From: Thermoplasmata archaeon
GTDB lineage: Archaea; Thermoplasmatota; DTKX01; VGTL01
Assembly (NCBI GenBank): GCA_038851035.1
Contig: JAWCLH010000008.1
Location: 29,870 to 93,869, forward strand
Reading direction: 5' to 3'
DNA length: 64,000 nt
How positions within the stretch are numbered: position 1 is the first letter of the stretch; each line of letters begins with the position of its first letter. The notes under the pieces are model-generated. The model made no database searches. It worked only from the letters and a program-made list of their open reading frames with translations, and was not told the DNA's origin. The position numbers and the translations under genes are program-made. Shown piece after piece: positions 16,970-28,300 of the stretch.

Positions 16970-19579
16970 CTATAGCGTTCCAACGAAGAGCGGCGCGAGC
17001 ACCAGCGTGATGGTGCTCAAGAGCTTTATGAGAACGTGTAGCGAGGGGCCGGCGGTATCCTTGAACGGGTCCCCGACCGTGTCACCGACGACCGCTGCTT
17101 TGTGCATCTCGCTGGTCTTCCCAAATATTATCGCGTCGTCCTCTGACTCCTCAGCCCTCTTGACGAGGTCGTTGTATATCTCGGGGGCACGCTCCCTCAC
17201 GCCCTTTAGTATGTCCTTGTTCTCGCGCAGGTCCTTCGCCCGAATTTTCCCGAACTCCTCAACGAACTTCTTAGCGTTGTCCCAGGCCCCGCCTCCGTTG
17301 TTGAGCACCATGGCGAGTATGAACCCCACGATTGTGCCGACCATCAGGGTGGCCCCGAGCGCCTCCGCCCTGAGGAAGAAGCCCACCAGAACCGGAACAA
17401 TAACCGCGAGCAAGCCCGGCACTATCATCTCTTTGAGCGCGCTCTTGGTCACGATACTGACCGCCCTCCCGTAATCCGGCTTTTCTTCATAGGTCATTAT
17501 TCCCGGCTTCTCCCGGAACTGTCTCCTGACCTCCACGATCACCGATGAGGCGGCCTTGCCCACGGCCCGGATGGCATAGGCGCTGAACACGAAGATCAGC
17601 ATCGCACCCATCATTCCACCGATAAAGACCTCCACCTTGTCTAGGGCGATGTGCGTGAGGTGGGAGGCCTCAAGGTAGGCCGAGAAGAGCAAGAAGGCCG
17701 CTAGGGCGGCGGAGCCGACCGCGTAGCCTTTAGTCAGTGCCTTGGTAGTGTTGCCCACTGCGTCGAGCCTGTCTATCTTCCTCCGCACCTCCTCGGGCTG
17801 GCGTGACATTTCGGCGATGCCGCCTGCGTTGTCGGCTATTGGGCCGAAGGTGTCCATGGCTAGTATATAGGCACAGACGGAGAGCATGCCCATCGTGGCT
17901 ATCGCTGTTCCATAGAAGCCGCCGGCTAATGGGTTGATGCTAAGGTCTCCCGCGCCCCACTCACCGAATTTGAAGGCCGTGAAGAGGGCTATCGAAACCA
18001 CTACGACGGGAATTCCGGTGCACTCCATCCCGACGGAGAAGCCCGAGAGGATTGTTGTGGCGGGGCCAGTTCTCGATGCCTTGGCAATTTCCTGGACCGG
18101 TCTGTATTTTGATTCAGTATAGTATTGGGTTATATACACAAACGCCCACGATGTCAGGATGCCCGTTAGACCGGCCGCGAAGTACCAGTTGGAGTGGAGC
18201 ATCTGGGAGCAAGCGATGTAAAATCCTGCTATTGCCAGAATCGTTGTGACGATGTAACCCCGGTTGAGCGCAACGACGGGGTCCCCATCCTCCCTTGTGC
18301 TCACGATAAAAACGCCGATGATTGTGCCTATAAGACCGAAAGCGCGCGCGACGAGCGGAAACATGATGCCGTTGATGCCTAGAATCGGATAGAGGGCGAT
18401 ACCGAGCACCATGGCCCCGATGTTCTCCGCCGCCGTTGACTCAAATAGGTCGGCCCCCCTGCCCGCGCAGTCGCCGACGTTGTCCCCGACCAGGTCCGCG
18501 ATGACCGCGGCATTGCGCGGATCGTCCTCTGGGATACCTTTCTCTACCTTGCCCACGAGGTCGGCTCCGACGTCCGCCGCTTTTGTGTAGATGCCACCGC
18601 CGAGCTGGGCAAAGAGAGCGACGAAGGAAGCTCCGAAGCCGAAGCCAACGATGAGCAGGGGCGTGAGCCTCGGGTCCTGGCCGATGCCGTATAAATAATA
18701 AATTCCCGCGACGCCAATCAGGCTCATTGCCACGACCGCAAAGCCCGATACCGCCCCTCCCCTGAGCGCAATCTGGAGGGCCCGGTTCAGACTGCTTCTC
18801 GCGGCGCTTGCCGCTCTGATGTTGGAGCGAATCGAGACGAACATCCCAATGTAGCCCGCGATCGAGGAGCAAAGGGCGCCGAGCACGAACGCCCCCGCGG
18901 TCTTTCCGCCCTCCATCCAATTCCCGGAGCCCAGGCCGATGGCGAGCGCGAGGATTACTGCTACTATCCCCGCAATCATCCAGATGGTAGAGTACTGGGT
19001 CTTGAGAAAGGCCTCCGCGCCCTCCTTTATAGCGTCCGAGACTGCCCTCATCTCCTTGCTGCCCGTGTCCTGCTTTAGCACCCAAATAGTCAGGAAGCCG
19101 GCGAAGAGGAGTCCCGCGAAGCCGCCTAGCGGAACGACGAGAATACAGCTCGAGGCAGCCGGCGGCACCGAGACCTCGACATCACGCGTAGCGCTGTCGG
19201 TTATGTCGCCTGTGACATTGACGGCAATCCTGTGAGTTCCTTCCGTGGCCTTCCATTTGACCGTGAAGTCATTTTTGCTTTTCCCCGGAATCGTTTTCCC
19301 CGTGAGGTTTCCACCCTCGACAGGACTGCCATCGATTGTGATATGAACGTTCACCGTGGCGGCATCGGGGAGTGTGTTGTGGATGATTGCGTGAATCTCC
19401 ACGTCGTCCCCCGAGACCGGGTTCTCCACTATAATTACTCCACCCGGGGTCCTCACCTTGAGCTGAAGCTCGACATAGGAGCTCCCGACCGGTTCGGCTC
19501 CAAAAGATGATGAGGCACCGGTGCACACAAGAACCAAGACCGCCAGAATCAGAATTCCCGCGCTCTCTCTCCACCTCAT
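16970..19579 (-). CDS. hppA: Membrane-bound pyrophosphatase with an added extracellular beta-domain
   Basis: 869 residues from ATG 19579 (MRWRESAGILILAVLVLVCTG), chosen because a TATA box at 19625-19633 lies further upstream and the start opens a signal peptide. The enzyme couples pyrophosphate hydrolysis to ion pumping. Catalytic motifs are intact: DVGADLVGKVEKGIPEDDPRN, DLVGDNVGDCAGRGADLFES, and the C-terminal DTVGDPFKDTAGPS. GNTTKA, with Lys where potassium-dependent enzymes have Ala, points to the potassium-independent type, usually a proton pump. Unusual is the segment of about residues 30-150, a signal peptide followed by a CARDB/Ig-like domain, placed before the first pump helix. Normal enzymes are 660-770 residues. 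A P-loop ATPase gene lies upstream on the same strand. Confidence 0.93.
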   Translation of the reverse strand: MRWRESAGILILAVLVLVCTGASSSFGAEPVGSSYVELQLKVRTPGGVIIVENPVSGDDVEIHAIIHNTLPDAATVNVHITIDGSPVEGGNLTGKTIPGKSKNDFTVKWKATEGTHRIAVNVTGDITDSATRDVEVSVPPAASSCILVVPLGGFAGLLFAGFLTIWVLKQDTGSKEMRAVSDAIKEGAEAFLKTQYSTIWMIAGIVAVILALAIGLGSGNWMEGGKTAGAFVLGALCSSIAGYIGMFVSIRSNIRAASAARSSLNRALQIALRGGAVSGFAVVAMSLIGVAGIYYLYGIGQDPRLTPLLIVGFGFGASFVALFAQLGGGIYTKAADVGADLVGKVEKGIPEDDPRNAAVIADLVGDNVGDCAGRGADLFESTAAENIGAMVLGIALYPILGINGIMFPLVARAFGLIGTIIGVFIVSTREDGDPVVALNRGYIVTTILAIAGFYIACSQMLHSNWYFAAGLTGILTSWAFVYITQYYTESKYRPVQEIAKASRTGPATTILSGFSVGMECTGIPVVVVSIALFTAFKFGEWGAGDLSINPLAGGFYGTAIATMGMLSVCAYILAMDTFGPIADNAGGIAEMSRQPEEVRRKIDRLDAVGNTTKALTKGYAVGSAALAAFLLFSAYLEASHLTHIALDKVEVFIGGMMGAMLIFVFSAYAIRAVGKAASSVIVEVRRQFREKPGIMTYEEKPDYGRAVSIVTKSALKEMIVPGLLAVIVPVLVGFFLRAEALGATLMVGTIVGFILAMVLNNGGGAWDNAKKFVEEFGKIRAKDLRENKDILKGVRERAPEIYNDLVKRAEESEDDAIIFGKTSEMHKAAVVGDTVGDPFKDTAGPSLHVLIKLLSTITLVLAPLFVGTL

Positions 19580-19624
19580 CCGTTTCGTGCGAATCCCCCT
19601 TTCTGGCGGGGGCATGAACAATCC

Positions 19625-19633
19625 CATAAATAA
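19625..19633 (-). promoter_or_regulatory. TATA box of the pyrophosphatase gene
   Basis: On the minus strand TTATTTATG lies about 50 bases before the chosen start and downstream of the neighbouring ATPase gene's body, leaving a short leader. Confidence 0.45.
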
Positions 19634-19661
19634 GAATTGCGAGACAACGCGCTCCGGCACC

Positions 19662-20864
19662 TCAGCCCGTGCCCTTCTCTCTCAAGAGCGGCTGAAGAGC
19701 CGGGTGGACCATGAAGGTCTCCCCCTTCCCGAAATACTCGATTACTGCGCCTAGGTCCAGAAGCGAATCAAGCACAGCGTCCACGGGCGAGCCCTTTTCG
19801 AGATTTACCCGTGCGAGCCTCTGCCACTCCTCCGGGCTCAGGAGCCGCCTCATCTCCCGCCTGTAGTCCTCGAGCACCCGCTCCACGACGCTCGCAGTGA
19901 TGCGGCTCCTGCCCTGTATTGACGCCCTGAGACATGATGCCGCTGTGAACCTAAGAAGCTCCCCCGGGCTGCCGCCGGAGTTGAGCAGCAGGAGGTCGAG
20001 GGCGGGTAGCTCGAACAGCTCCTCGCCAGCACGCTTGTCGACGATATCCCTGAGCTCCAGCGCGGACCCCTCCCTGAGCGCGAGCGCTCCTGGTGCGAGC
20101 TCGGCCGGGGCCTGAACCGATATCATGTCGTAGGCCTGCCTGAGTTTCCTGTAATCCTGCGAGTGAAGTGTCGCAAAGGGGATAGTGGAGATGGCCTTTA
20201 TGCCGAGCCTGATGAGGCCGGATTCCAGCAGGAACTGAACTGCCGCTCCCTTTTCCATATTGTCGATTCCATCGAGAATCAGGAGGGGTTCTTTGCCATT
20301 GCGGGTCCCCGCATCTTTGACCATCTCCGTGAGCCTGCCTGCGAGCTCATCCCTGCCGCCCTCGAGTGCGCCTACGAGTTCGGTCCTCGTCTCCTTGTTT
20401 CTCGCCCTCTCCATGGCCCTACCCAGCATATCCGCGGCCCCCTTCAGATCAGTCCTCTCTTCCAGTGGGCCCCGGATCGTTTCCCTGAGCCACCTCGTGA
20501 AGCCCCGGACAGACGCCTCGGACGGCGGGGCACCGCTCTCGGCGAGGCGCTCGCAAATCCCTCGGGCTAGTAGAAGCATAATCTCTTGTGGAGATGGCTG
20601 GGGGCTGGGGGGTGATATCCTGATATAAAGAGGGGTCATCGAGGGGCCAGTGTCGTGAACCACCCTCATCAGTTCCACTGTCTTACCCGCGCCCCTCTGG
20701 CCCGCGAGCAAGGCCTTCACGGGCCTTTTGTCCATCAGCATCCTTTGGATGAGCTCTAGCGACGCCCCGTTCTCTCTGGCGATGTAGTACTTCAGAAAAG
20801 CCTCCTTGTTGCTTAGATCCTCACCGCATGCCTGATAGGCCTCCTGAAGCGTACGTGCGGCCAT
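19662..20864 (-). CDS. P-loop ATPase of the AAA/STAND type
   Basis: 400 residues. Walker A is ALLAGQRGAGKTVEL (near residue 57) and Walker B is PLLILDGIDNMEKG. The sensor region follows with ISTIPFA. The C-terminal half is helical with a winged-helix-like end (SPVDAVLDSLLDLGAVIEYFGKGETFMVHPALQPLL). The plan resembles the ATPases of the Orc/STAND branch that use ATP as a switch and a winged helix to contact DNA or a partner. No effector domain is attached. It lies directly upstream of the pyrophosphatase gene on the same strand, but that gene has its own TATA box, so a shared function is not implied. Confidence 0.75.
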   Translation of the reverse strand: MAARTLQEAYQACGEDLSNKEAFLKYYIARENGASLELIQRMLMDKRPVKALLAGQRGAGKTVELMRVVHDTGPSMTPLYIRISPPSPQPSPQEIMLLLARGICERLAESGAPPSEASVRGFTRWLRETIRGPLEERTDLKGAADMLGRAMERARNKETRTELVGALEGGRDELAGRLTEMVKDAGTRNGKEPLLILDGIDNMEKGAAVQFLLESGLIRLGIKAISTIPFATLHSQDYRKLRQAYDMISVQAPAELAPGALALREGSALELRDIVDKRAGEELFELPALDLLLLNSGGSPGELLRFTAASCLRASIQGRSRITASVVERVLEDYRREMRRLLSPEEWQRLARVNLEKGSPVDAVLDSLLDLGAVIEYFGKGETFMVHPALQPLLREKGTG

Positions 20865-21214
20865 TTCTCATTCTCCCGGGCGAATGGAAGGCTTTCGGCT
20901 CAGATAAAGGTTGCGCGTACTGCGTTCCATTGAAAACCCACTGGAAAAATGTACAAAAAGGGCAGCCTGCGTGACCTGTAAGGGAGGGCGGTCTTGAGGT
21001 TGAAGAAGCCCCGGGTCCGGTAAAGTCTCTCCGTGAGCTCGACAGTGCTGTTTCAAATGGCGGCGTGACTTATCACATCTAGCCACAAAAGGCCAGCTGA
21101 ATGGCTTCTATTGGCCGAGGGAAAGCCCCCCTGCGAGCAGCATTCTGGAGAACGGAGCCCGGAAACAGCCACGGCAGAGAAAAAAACATAATATCTCGAG
21201 CGAATAACTGTCTC
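20865..21214. other. Intergenic region between divergent genes
   Basis: About 350 bases. Short frames on both strands lack protein-like sequence. The only clear element is the A-rich promoter at 21181 for the rightward gene. The divergent ATPase gene at 20864 has only a weak TATA-like GATAAAGG on the plus strand side. Confidence 0.5.
21181..21193 (+). promoter_or_regulatory. Promoter element AAAAAACATAATA (second copy)
   Basis: Identical over 13 bases to the element at 15581. It ends 22 bases before ATG 21215, which suggests a leaderless or near-leaderless transcript and helps fix that start. Confidence 0.6.
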
Positions 21215-21496
21215 ATGTTCCAGAAGGCCACCGTGGTGATGATAGATAGGGCTAGAAAGATACCGACAGAATTCCAAGGGCTAATTCACCTTCGCTCCGG
21301 CATGGAGCACAGGGAGCATGGGGAGGAGGAGCTGGTGGCGATTCTCCACATCGGCAGGGAGAACTGTTATTATGCCATCTTCCTCGACGAGCAAACCGAC
21401 CTCAGGGTGATCGAACTGAAGCTGAGCAGAATTCACGCCAGACTCACCAAGGAGGCGAGAAGAAAGCTCGAAAGCGCTTTGATGAGTCTCACCTAG
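21215..21496 (+). CDS. Small uncharacterised protein, 93 residues
   Basis: The start at ATG 21215 (MFQKATVVMIDRARK) is set by the promoter 22 bases upstream; the frame stays open back to 21101 but that part is not protein-like. The sequence predicts a compact beta-sheet (TEFQGLIHLRSG, ELVAILHIGRENCYYAIFLDEQTDLRVIELKLS) followed by a helix (RLTKEARRKLESALMSL). No motif is recognised. It could be a small domain of the Roadblock or PilZ size class, but this is only a size comparison. Confidence 0.6.
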   Translation: MFQKATVVMIDRARKIPTEFQGLIHLRSGMEHREHGEEELVAILHIGRENCYYAIFLDEQTDLRVIELKLSRIHARLTKEARRKLESALMSLT

Positions 21497-21569
21497 TTCT
21501 TTCCCGAGCATGCAATTCCCCACCAAAGGAATGCAAGGCGCAAATTCCGCGCTACTGGGGTAGAGAGAA

Positions 21570-22181
21570 TCACTTCAGCGTTTTTTTCGCATCCACCACC
21601 TCGGCGTCGTAGACCTCCTCCACTTCGACAACCTCGTGGCCGTAGAGCTCCTCATGCTTTCTCAGGAGCCAATCCCGGAATCGCTCTATTCTGTGGGCGT
21701 TCCTCCGCCATTCGTCGTCAAGGCTCTTGAACATACCCATTGCCGTCAGTTTGTATGTGAGCTGTAGCATATGCCCAAAGAATATTTCCTTGACCAGTTT
21801 CCTGTCTACTTTGTCTAACGGGCCGCCGGAGTCGATGTAGGCTCTTCCGATGCTGGTATAAATCTCTTTCATGTCCATCTCATATACCAGCCACTCCTTC
21901 TCCACGAACTGAATTCCAGTGAAAATCCTCCGGAACTCATCTTTGATTTCCTTTTTTTCCAGGAGCTGCACGAACTCCTCCACAACCAGAGGAATCACCC
22001 TCTCTCCGATGTCGACGCCCTCCAGCTTCTTCAGGAGAAGCTTGCCAAGAATCTCATGCGTGGTTTCCTCAATGGGTTTGTAATACAACTTGGTGAGCGT
22101 GGCCCCGGTTTCTCTTGCGATAAAATCCATGGCGTCTTTAATTCTCTTCTCCAACTTGATTGCAAAGAGTTTCGCTTCCAT
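21570..22181 (-). CDS. Uncharacterised helical protein, 203 residues
   Basis: Starts MEAKLFAIKLEKRIKDAMDFIARETGATLTKLYY. Nearly the whole chain is predicted helical and charged, with no membrane segment, no cysteine pairs and no P-loop. The C-terminus carries an acidic run (HEVVEVEEVYDAEVVDAKK). A TATA box 27 bases ahead of the ATG indicates a leaderless mRNA and supports this start. The following gene on the other strand begins the large surface-protein block. I do not recognise the family. Confidence 0.7.
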   Translation of the reverse strand: MEAKLFAIKLEKRIKDAMDFIARETGATLTKLYYKPIEETTHEILGKLLLKKLEGVDIGERVIPLVVEEFVQLLEKKEIKDEFRRIFTGIQFVEKEWLVYEMDMKEIYTSIGRAYIDSGGPLDKVDRKLVKEIFFGHMLQLTYKLTAMGMFKSLDDEWRRNAHRIERFRDWLLRKHEELYGHEVVEVEEVYDAEVVDAKKTLK

Positions 22182-22204
22182 CCTTTAATAAATTCAGCTC
22201 CATC

Positions 22205-22213
22205 TATAAAAGG
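22205..22213 (-). promoter_or_regulatory. TATA box of the helical protein gene
   Basis: CCTTTTATA on the minus strand is centred 27 bases before the ATG at 22181, the spacing of a leaderless archaeal promoter. Confidence 0.6.
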
Positions 22214-22289
22214 TTGTTGTCGACCCGTTTTACAATCGTTTTATCCAAAAGCCTTTTTATGAATTTTTAGTAAAATTAGAATTCCGGAA

Positions 22290-22299
22290 GATTTAAATG
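22290..22299 (+). promoter_or_regulatory. TATA-like element of the giant repeat protein gene
   Basis: GATTTAAATG lies about 38 bases before ATG 22333 and follows an AT-rich tract, which supports the shorter start over the frame's first ATG at 22297. Confidence 0.5.
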
Positions 22300-22332
22300 G
22301 GAGGCCTGGGGTTCTCATCCCGAGGGTTCGGT

Positions 22333-25300
22333 ATGAAGCCCAGAATTTCGAAGCGGAGCGCGGCCCTTGCGGCCCTTCTGATGATTGCGAGCGTGCTCGT
22401 AGTTCCGACGACAGTCTCAGCAGGACCAGTGGTCGCTATGTCTGTGGCGAACGAGAGCACCCAGACGACCACTCCTGGCGGCTCCGTCACCTACAACATC
22501 AGCATCTCAAACACTGGAGATGCGACCGCTCTCGTCAACCTCTCAACTTCCGGCACACCCACGACCTGGAGTTCCCAGCTCTCCTCGAGCCAGGTCTCGG
22601 TGTCCGTGGGAAACACTGTCACGGTATATCTGACCGTTGGCGTCTGTGCCACCGCTGTCGCCGACAATGTAGGTGTCTCAATCGTAGTGATAGGAAAATA
22701 CGACTCAGGTGGAATGGAGCAGACCAAACAGGTCTCTACGACCACAAAGGTCTCCCAGATCTACAACTTCGGCATGTCCATTGACGGCGCTTTCAACAAG
22801 GACATAGCCCCGGGGAGTTCAGGGACCTTCACTCTAAACGTATCGCAAGTGGCCCAGGGCAACGGCCTGAACTACATCAACCTTACGCCGGTCGGGGAGC
22901 AGCCCGATGGCCTCACGATATCCTATAGCGCCAACCCCGCCACCCTCCAGCCATTTTCCTTCAGCACCGTCATAGTAACGGTCTATGTGCCCCCAGGGAC
23001 CGAGGCCAAGCAGTTCCCCTACACGATCACCGGCAACTCACAAGGCGGGGGCGCGGCCAAGACGGCGAGTATTATTGTTAATGTAACACAGGTTTGGGGC
23101 GTCTCCCTCTCCGCTACCGACCCTGTCAGATACCTCAGTCCCGATTCAATGACCACTTTCACCATCAACGTTAACAACACGGGGAACAAGGCCGATACCT
23201 TCGACATCGCGTCCGTAGAGTTCCTTTCCCCGGCACCGGGGTGGACCGAGACCCACACCAGCTCCGTCGGGCCGATCAGCCCGAAGTCAGTCGCCCAGGC
23301 CACGGTGCAGGTCTACGCCCCGGCCAACGCCTCCTATCCGACTAGTATGCAGCTCCGGGTGAACTTCGTCTCCGAAACCAACGCCAGCGTCACACGGAAC
23401 ATCACCCTGACCGCCGTGGTCAACAAGGTGAACAGCACATACGTTTCCGCCACGCCATTCATTAATACCTCCGACCCTGGTGGAACGACCGGCTTTACTA
23501 TAGAGGTCAAGAACTCGGGGAACGGGCAGTCCACCATCGACCTTACCCTCCCGTCCTTTCCGGCCTACCTGACACCATCCCTCGAGCGGTCGTCCATGGA
23601 ACTCGGGGCCGGAGCCAGCGCAAAGGTAAATATGACCGTATCGGTCAGCAAGAACGCGCCGGTGGGAGACAGCAATATTGTGGTCAGGGCAACGGTGCGG
23701 GACACTGTGGTCAGCTCCAACTACACGATCATCGTCAGGGTCAATCAGGTCTACAATCTCTCAGTGTTTCCGTCCGGGAGCTACTCCCAGCACATCTCCC
23801 CAGACTCAAAGGCGACCTATGGGGTCATGGTGAAGAACACGGGCAATGGCAACGACACGATTACAATGTCCGTCGGGACCGTCCCCTCGGGCTTAACTGT
23901 CTACTTCGATAAATACAGCCTCTCCCTGGGACCCGACGAGACCTCCGTAATCAACGCCACGGTTGAGGTGGCGAGGGACACCCCCGCGGCCACCCATAAC
24001 ATCGAGCTCAAGGGTACATCCTCCTCCGGAAAGACCGCCAACACCACAATCATCGCGATAATAGACCAACACTACGAAGTGTCAATCACCACCACATCCG
24101 CCTACAACACCACGAAACCGGGCAGCTCCGCCAACTACACTGTCGCCATCAGGAACCTGGGCTCCGGCAATGACACCTTCTCGATAACAGCCGGGGGGGA
24201 CAGCCCCTCCTGGGTCTCGTTCAGCAACTCTAGCCTTCCCCTCAGCCCGGGCGAAGGAAGTAATGTCACGGTCACAGTGGCCGTGCCTGCAAACGCGAAA
24301 AAGATGAATGTGACCACGACAGTGACGGCGACCTCGACCTCAAAGTCCTCCGTTAACGCCTCCGTGAGTCTCGTGACCATTATCGACCAGACCTACGGGG
24401 TTCAGATGTGGATCTCGCCATCGAGCATGGACATCAGGCCGGGCGAAAGTGGAAAATACACCGTGATCATCAAGAACTCCGGCAACGCAAAGGACACATT
24501 CTTCGTAAACATGAGCCAGAATCCGAATAACTGGGCTTCCCTTGACATCTCCTCGCCCTTCCTCACCCTGAGCAGCGACGAGTATTACAGCCTCAATCTG
24601 ACCGTGAGCGTCCCCGTGGACGCCGCTGTGACTACCGTGAAGAGCGAGGTCATGGCGACCTCACAGGGCGACACATCTGTGTACACAAAGGCGGGCGCAA
24701 CTACCAGCGTCACCGCGATATACAACTTCGAGCTAATAGTGAACAACGCCAACGCGAGCGGAGAGCCAACCGACACTGTCACGTTCGACGTGAGAATCAA
24801 GAACACTGGCAACACCCCAGACAACTACACCCTTGACCTCACGGGCGAGAAGCGCTCTTGGGCTAGCCTCGCGAGTCCCTCAATCCGTCTCGACACGGGG
24901 GAGAGCCGGACGGTTCTCATCAACGTCACGATACCCGACAATGAGAAACCAGCCAATCACACGATATCGCTCAAGGTGACTTCTCTGGGGAATACGTCAA
25001 AGAGCCAGTCAGTTTCATTGACAGTCCAGGTTCTCCCTAAGCATGACCTGGAGCTGAGCAGCGGGGATTTCCAGACAAGAAAGACGGGAGATCCGGGGAT
25101 GAAAGTTGTATTCAAAATCAATGTCACCAATAAAGGCCCCGACCCCGATACCGTCGACCTCACCTTATCCGGCGCTAGGGTAGACTGGGCTTCCCTCTCG
25201 CAGGACTCTGTTGTCTTGGGCTCTGGGGCTTCGATAATGGTGAACCTAACGGTCTCGATTCCCAGCAACGCCCTGCCTGAGAATGTGCTCTTCACCGTTT

Positions 25301-28300
25301 CAGGGAAGCTCAAGTCCACGGCTAACCGAACCAAGAGCCTCGAGCTCACCGTCTCTGTGGGGCAGATATATAAAATCGAGCTCTCAAGCCTTCTTTCCGA
25401 GAATGAGACCACTCCCGGCGGGAGCGTGAACTACAATGTGAAAATCAAGAACCAGGGCACGGGAAACGACACCGTCCAGCTCACCGCCCTTAACTACAGC
25501 ACTTGGGTTTCATTCAGCAAGTCCAGTGTCACCCTCGGGCCCGAGAGCTCGGAGGAGGTCACCGTAACCGTGACCGTACCTTCCAAGCCCCTCCCTGCGA
25601 TGGGAGACTACAACATAACCATTGAGGGTAAGTCTGTCGGGAACGACTCTGTCAGGTCGAGCCTAAGGCTTGTTCTGACGATCAAACAACTCTATGGCGT
25701 GGCGATATCCAGCAATGTGAGCGTCAGCTATGTCGACCCGGGCGCAAGCACTTCTTACGAGCTGACTATAAAGAACGAAGGCAACGGAAGGGACAGCTTC
25801 AGCTTGACAAAGTCAGGCGAGCATACTGACTGGGTGACCTTTTCTTCCTCCTCCATCACCCTCGCTGGGGGGGCATCGTCTTCAGTCATTATGACCGTCG
25901 CCGTCCCGAGCAACGCCATCGCCCAGTCGTTCAACATTACCGTGAATGTAAAGTCGCAGGGAAACCTAGCTGTGCAGCAGAACATAACCGTGATGACCAC
26001 CATAAACCTTCTTTACGGTCTGGAGCTGACCGCCTCCGATACCTACAAGGAGCTGACCAGCGTGGCCTCGGCCTACTTTAACATGACCATCAGGAACACG
26101 GGCAACAGCATAGACACATTCGACTTCGAAGCTATTGGGGCGCGCCTTGACTGGGTCTCTTTCAACACCTCTTCGGTCATTCTAGGCCCAGGAAACTCCA
26201 CCATTGTGAAGGTGACCGTGACCCCGCCTTGGGCCACCCCCTATGACAAGCTCTCCGGAACATACACAAATGTGATTAAGGTCACATCGAGGGGGTACAG
26301 CTTCGCCACCGCCAATGTAACACTGACGACAAAAATAGACATAAGGTATGGTCTAGAAACAACTTGGGATGCAATCCAGAAGACGACGGGACCTGGGGGA
26401 CGAGTAACATTCAACGTGACAATTAAAAATACAGGGAATAACCAGGATACCTTCAGCCTCAGCGCCCTGACCTTCACCACTTGGGTAACCTTTGATAACG
26501 ACAACATAAGCATCATTCCCGCGAGCCTCTCTACTGTGATGATGACGGTGAACGTTCCTGCGGGTCAGGCTAACCAAGACTACATCATCACGGTCGAGGT
26601 AAAGTCGCGAGGCAACGACACCCTGAAGAGGAGCCAGGACATCAAGGTCACCGTCAGCGAAAGGTTCGGTGTTGGCCTGAGCAGCGAGGACACCTCGAAG
26701 GACTGCGGGCAAGGCGATTCCGTGGTTTACACGATAAGGGTCAAGAACACCGGGAACGTCCTGGAGGATATTGACCTGAAGGTCGTGGAGGGCAACTACA
26801 AAGAGTGGGCCCAGCTCAGCGTCTTCTCCGTCCAGCTCCGGGAGAGCGAGGACCGCGAGGTTGCGGTGACGGTCCGAGTGCCCTCGGGACAAGCGGCCGG
26901 AGCATATGATGTAACAATAAAGGCAGAGGTTCGAGGCCACACCGATTTCTCTGCTCAGATTGTTCTCTCCACGAGCGTTTTCTATGGCGTGGAGCTGACA
27001 ACCAAGGAGGCGAAGAAGAAGGGCAAGGCCAACGAAATCGTGACCTTCAATGTGACGGTGAAGAACAGGGGCTCCGGCAACGACACCTTCGACCTCTCCA
27101 TCCTCGATCCCTACTCCTCTTGGCTCGTCGGCTTTGACTATGATCTGTTCGAGCTGGGGAAGGATAAGAGCAGACTTGTCCAGGTGAGCATCAGGATAGA
27201 CAAGGACGCCCTGATGCAAGACTACATAATTTCCCTCAAGGCGATGTCCGACGGGGACATCACAAAGACGGCGGTGCTTACATTGACCATAACCGTCGAG
27301 CGCACACCGGCCCTAAAGCTCGAATCGGCCGACACGGAGGAGACTGTGAGGCCCGGCCAGAGCGTGGCCTACACCTTCAGGCTGACCAATGACGGTAACG
27401 GTCAAGATACCTTCAAGCTCAAGGTCCAAGAGGGCGACTACATTACCTGGGCCTCGGTCAGCAAGGAGACAACAATTCTTGCGGTGGACCAGTACGAGGA
27501 GCTCACCTTCACAGTATCAGTGCCGGGCGACGCGCCGGCCGGTCTCTACAACCACACGCTGAAGGTGTGGTCGGCGGACAACGAGAATGTTTTCCTAACC
27601 CTCACCTTCAGAACAAAGGTCGACGCAGTATATAATTTCCAACTGAGCGCGGAGGAGCCCTTGCTGGAAGGCAAGCCGGGCGAAGAACTCGTCTACACCG
27701 TGAAGGTGGAGAACATCGGCAACGCTCCTGACACGTACGACATTCAGGTCAAGGACCTGCCTTCGGGCTGGGGGTCTACACTGAGCAGCTCAAGCGTTAC
27801 ACTGAACTCCAAAAGCAAGCTCACCCTTACTTTCGTGGTCTGGATAACCACCAATTATGAGAAAGCCCGGGCCAACAGCTACTACTTCTCTCTGAGGTTC
27901 ATCTCGAGAGGCAACGACACTGTGGAGAAGACCCTCGCTCTGACGGCGGTTGTACAGCAGGTCTATGGCATCGAACTCACCCTAGACCCCGGCAGCACAG
28001 AAAAGACCATAGACCCCTACGGGGACGACCAGGACTTCACGATTATCGTCAAGAACACCGGGAACGGCGAGGACACCGTAACGTTCAAAGTAACGAGATA
28101 CCCAGCCCGCTGGAGCTCGAGCTACTTCACCTTCAGCCCCACCGCAATCACCGTTCAGCCCGGCAATACGACCACGAGGCAGGTCTCGGTCCGCCTGTCT
28201 GCCAGCAGCATCGAGACAGACAGGGGCAGCTACGACTTCGATGTGGCAGCAATATCCAAGGACGGAACCCAGTCCCTGGCGGTCAGGGTGCCAGTAAAAG

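Noticed and set aside
26353..27219. 288-codon minus-strand frame in the giant repeat gene
   Set aside because: Opposite-strand shadow; the plus strand shows regular protein repeats through the same region.
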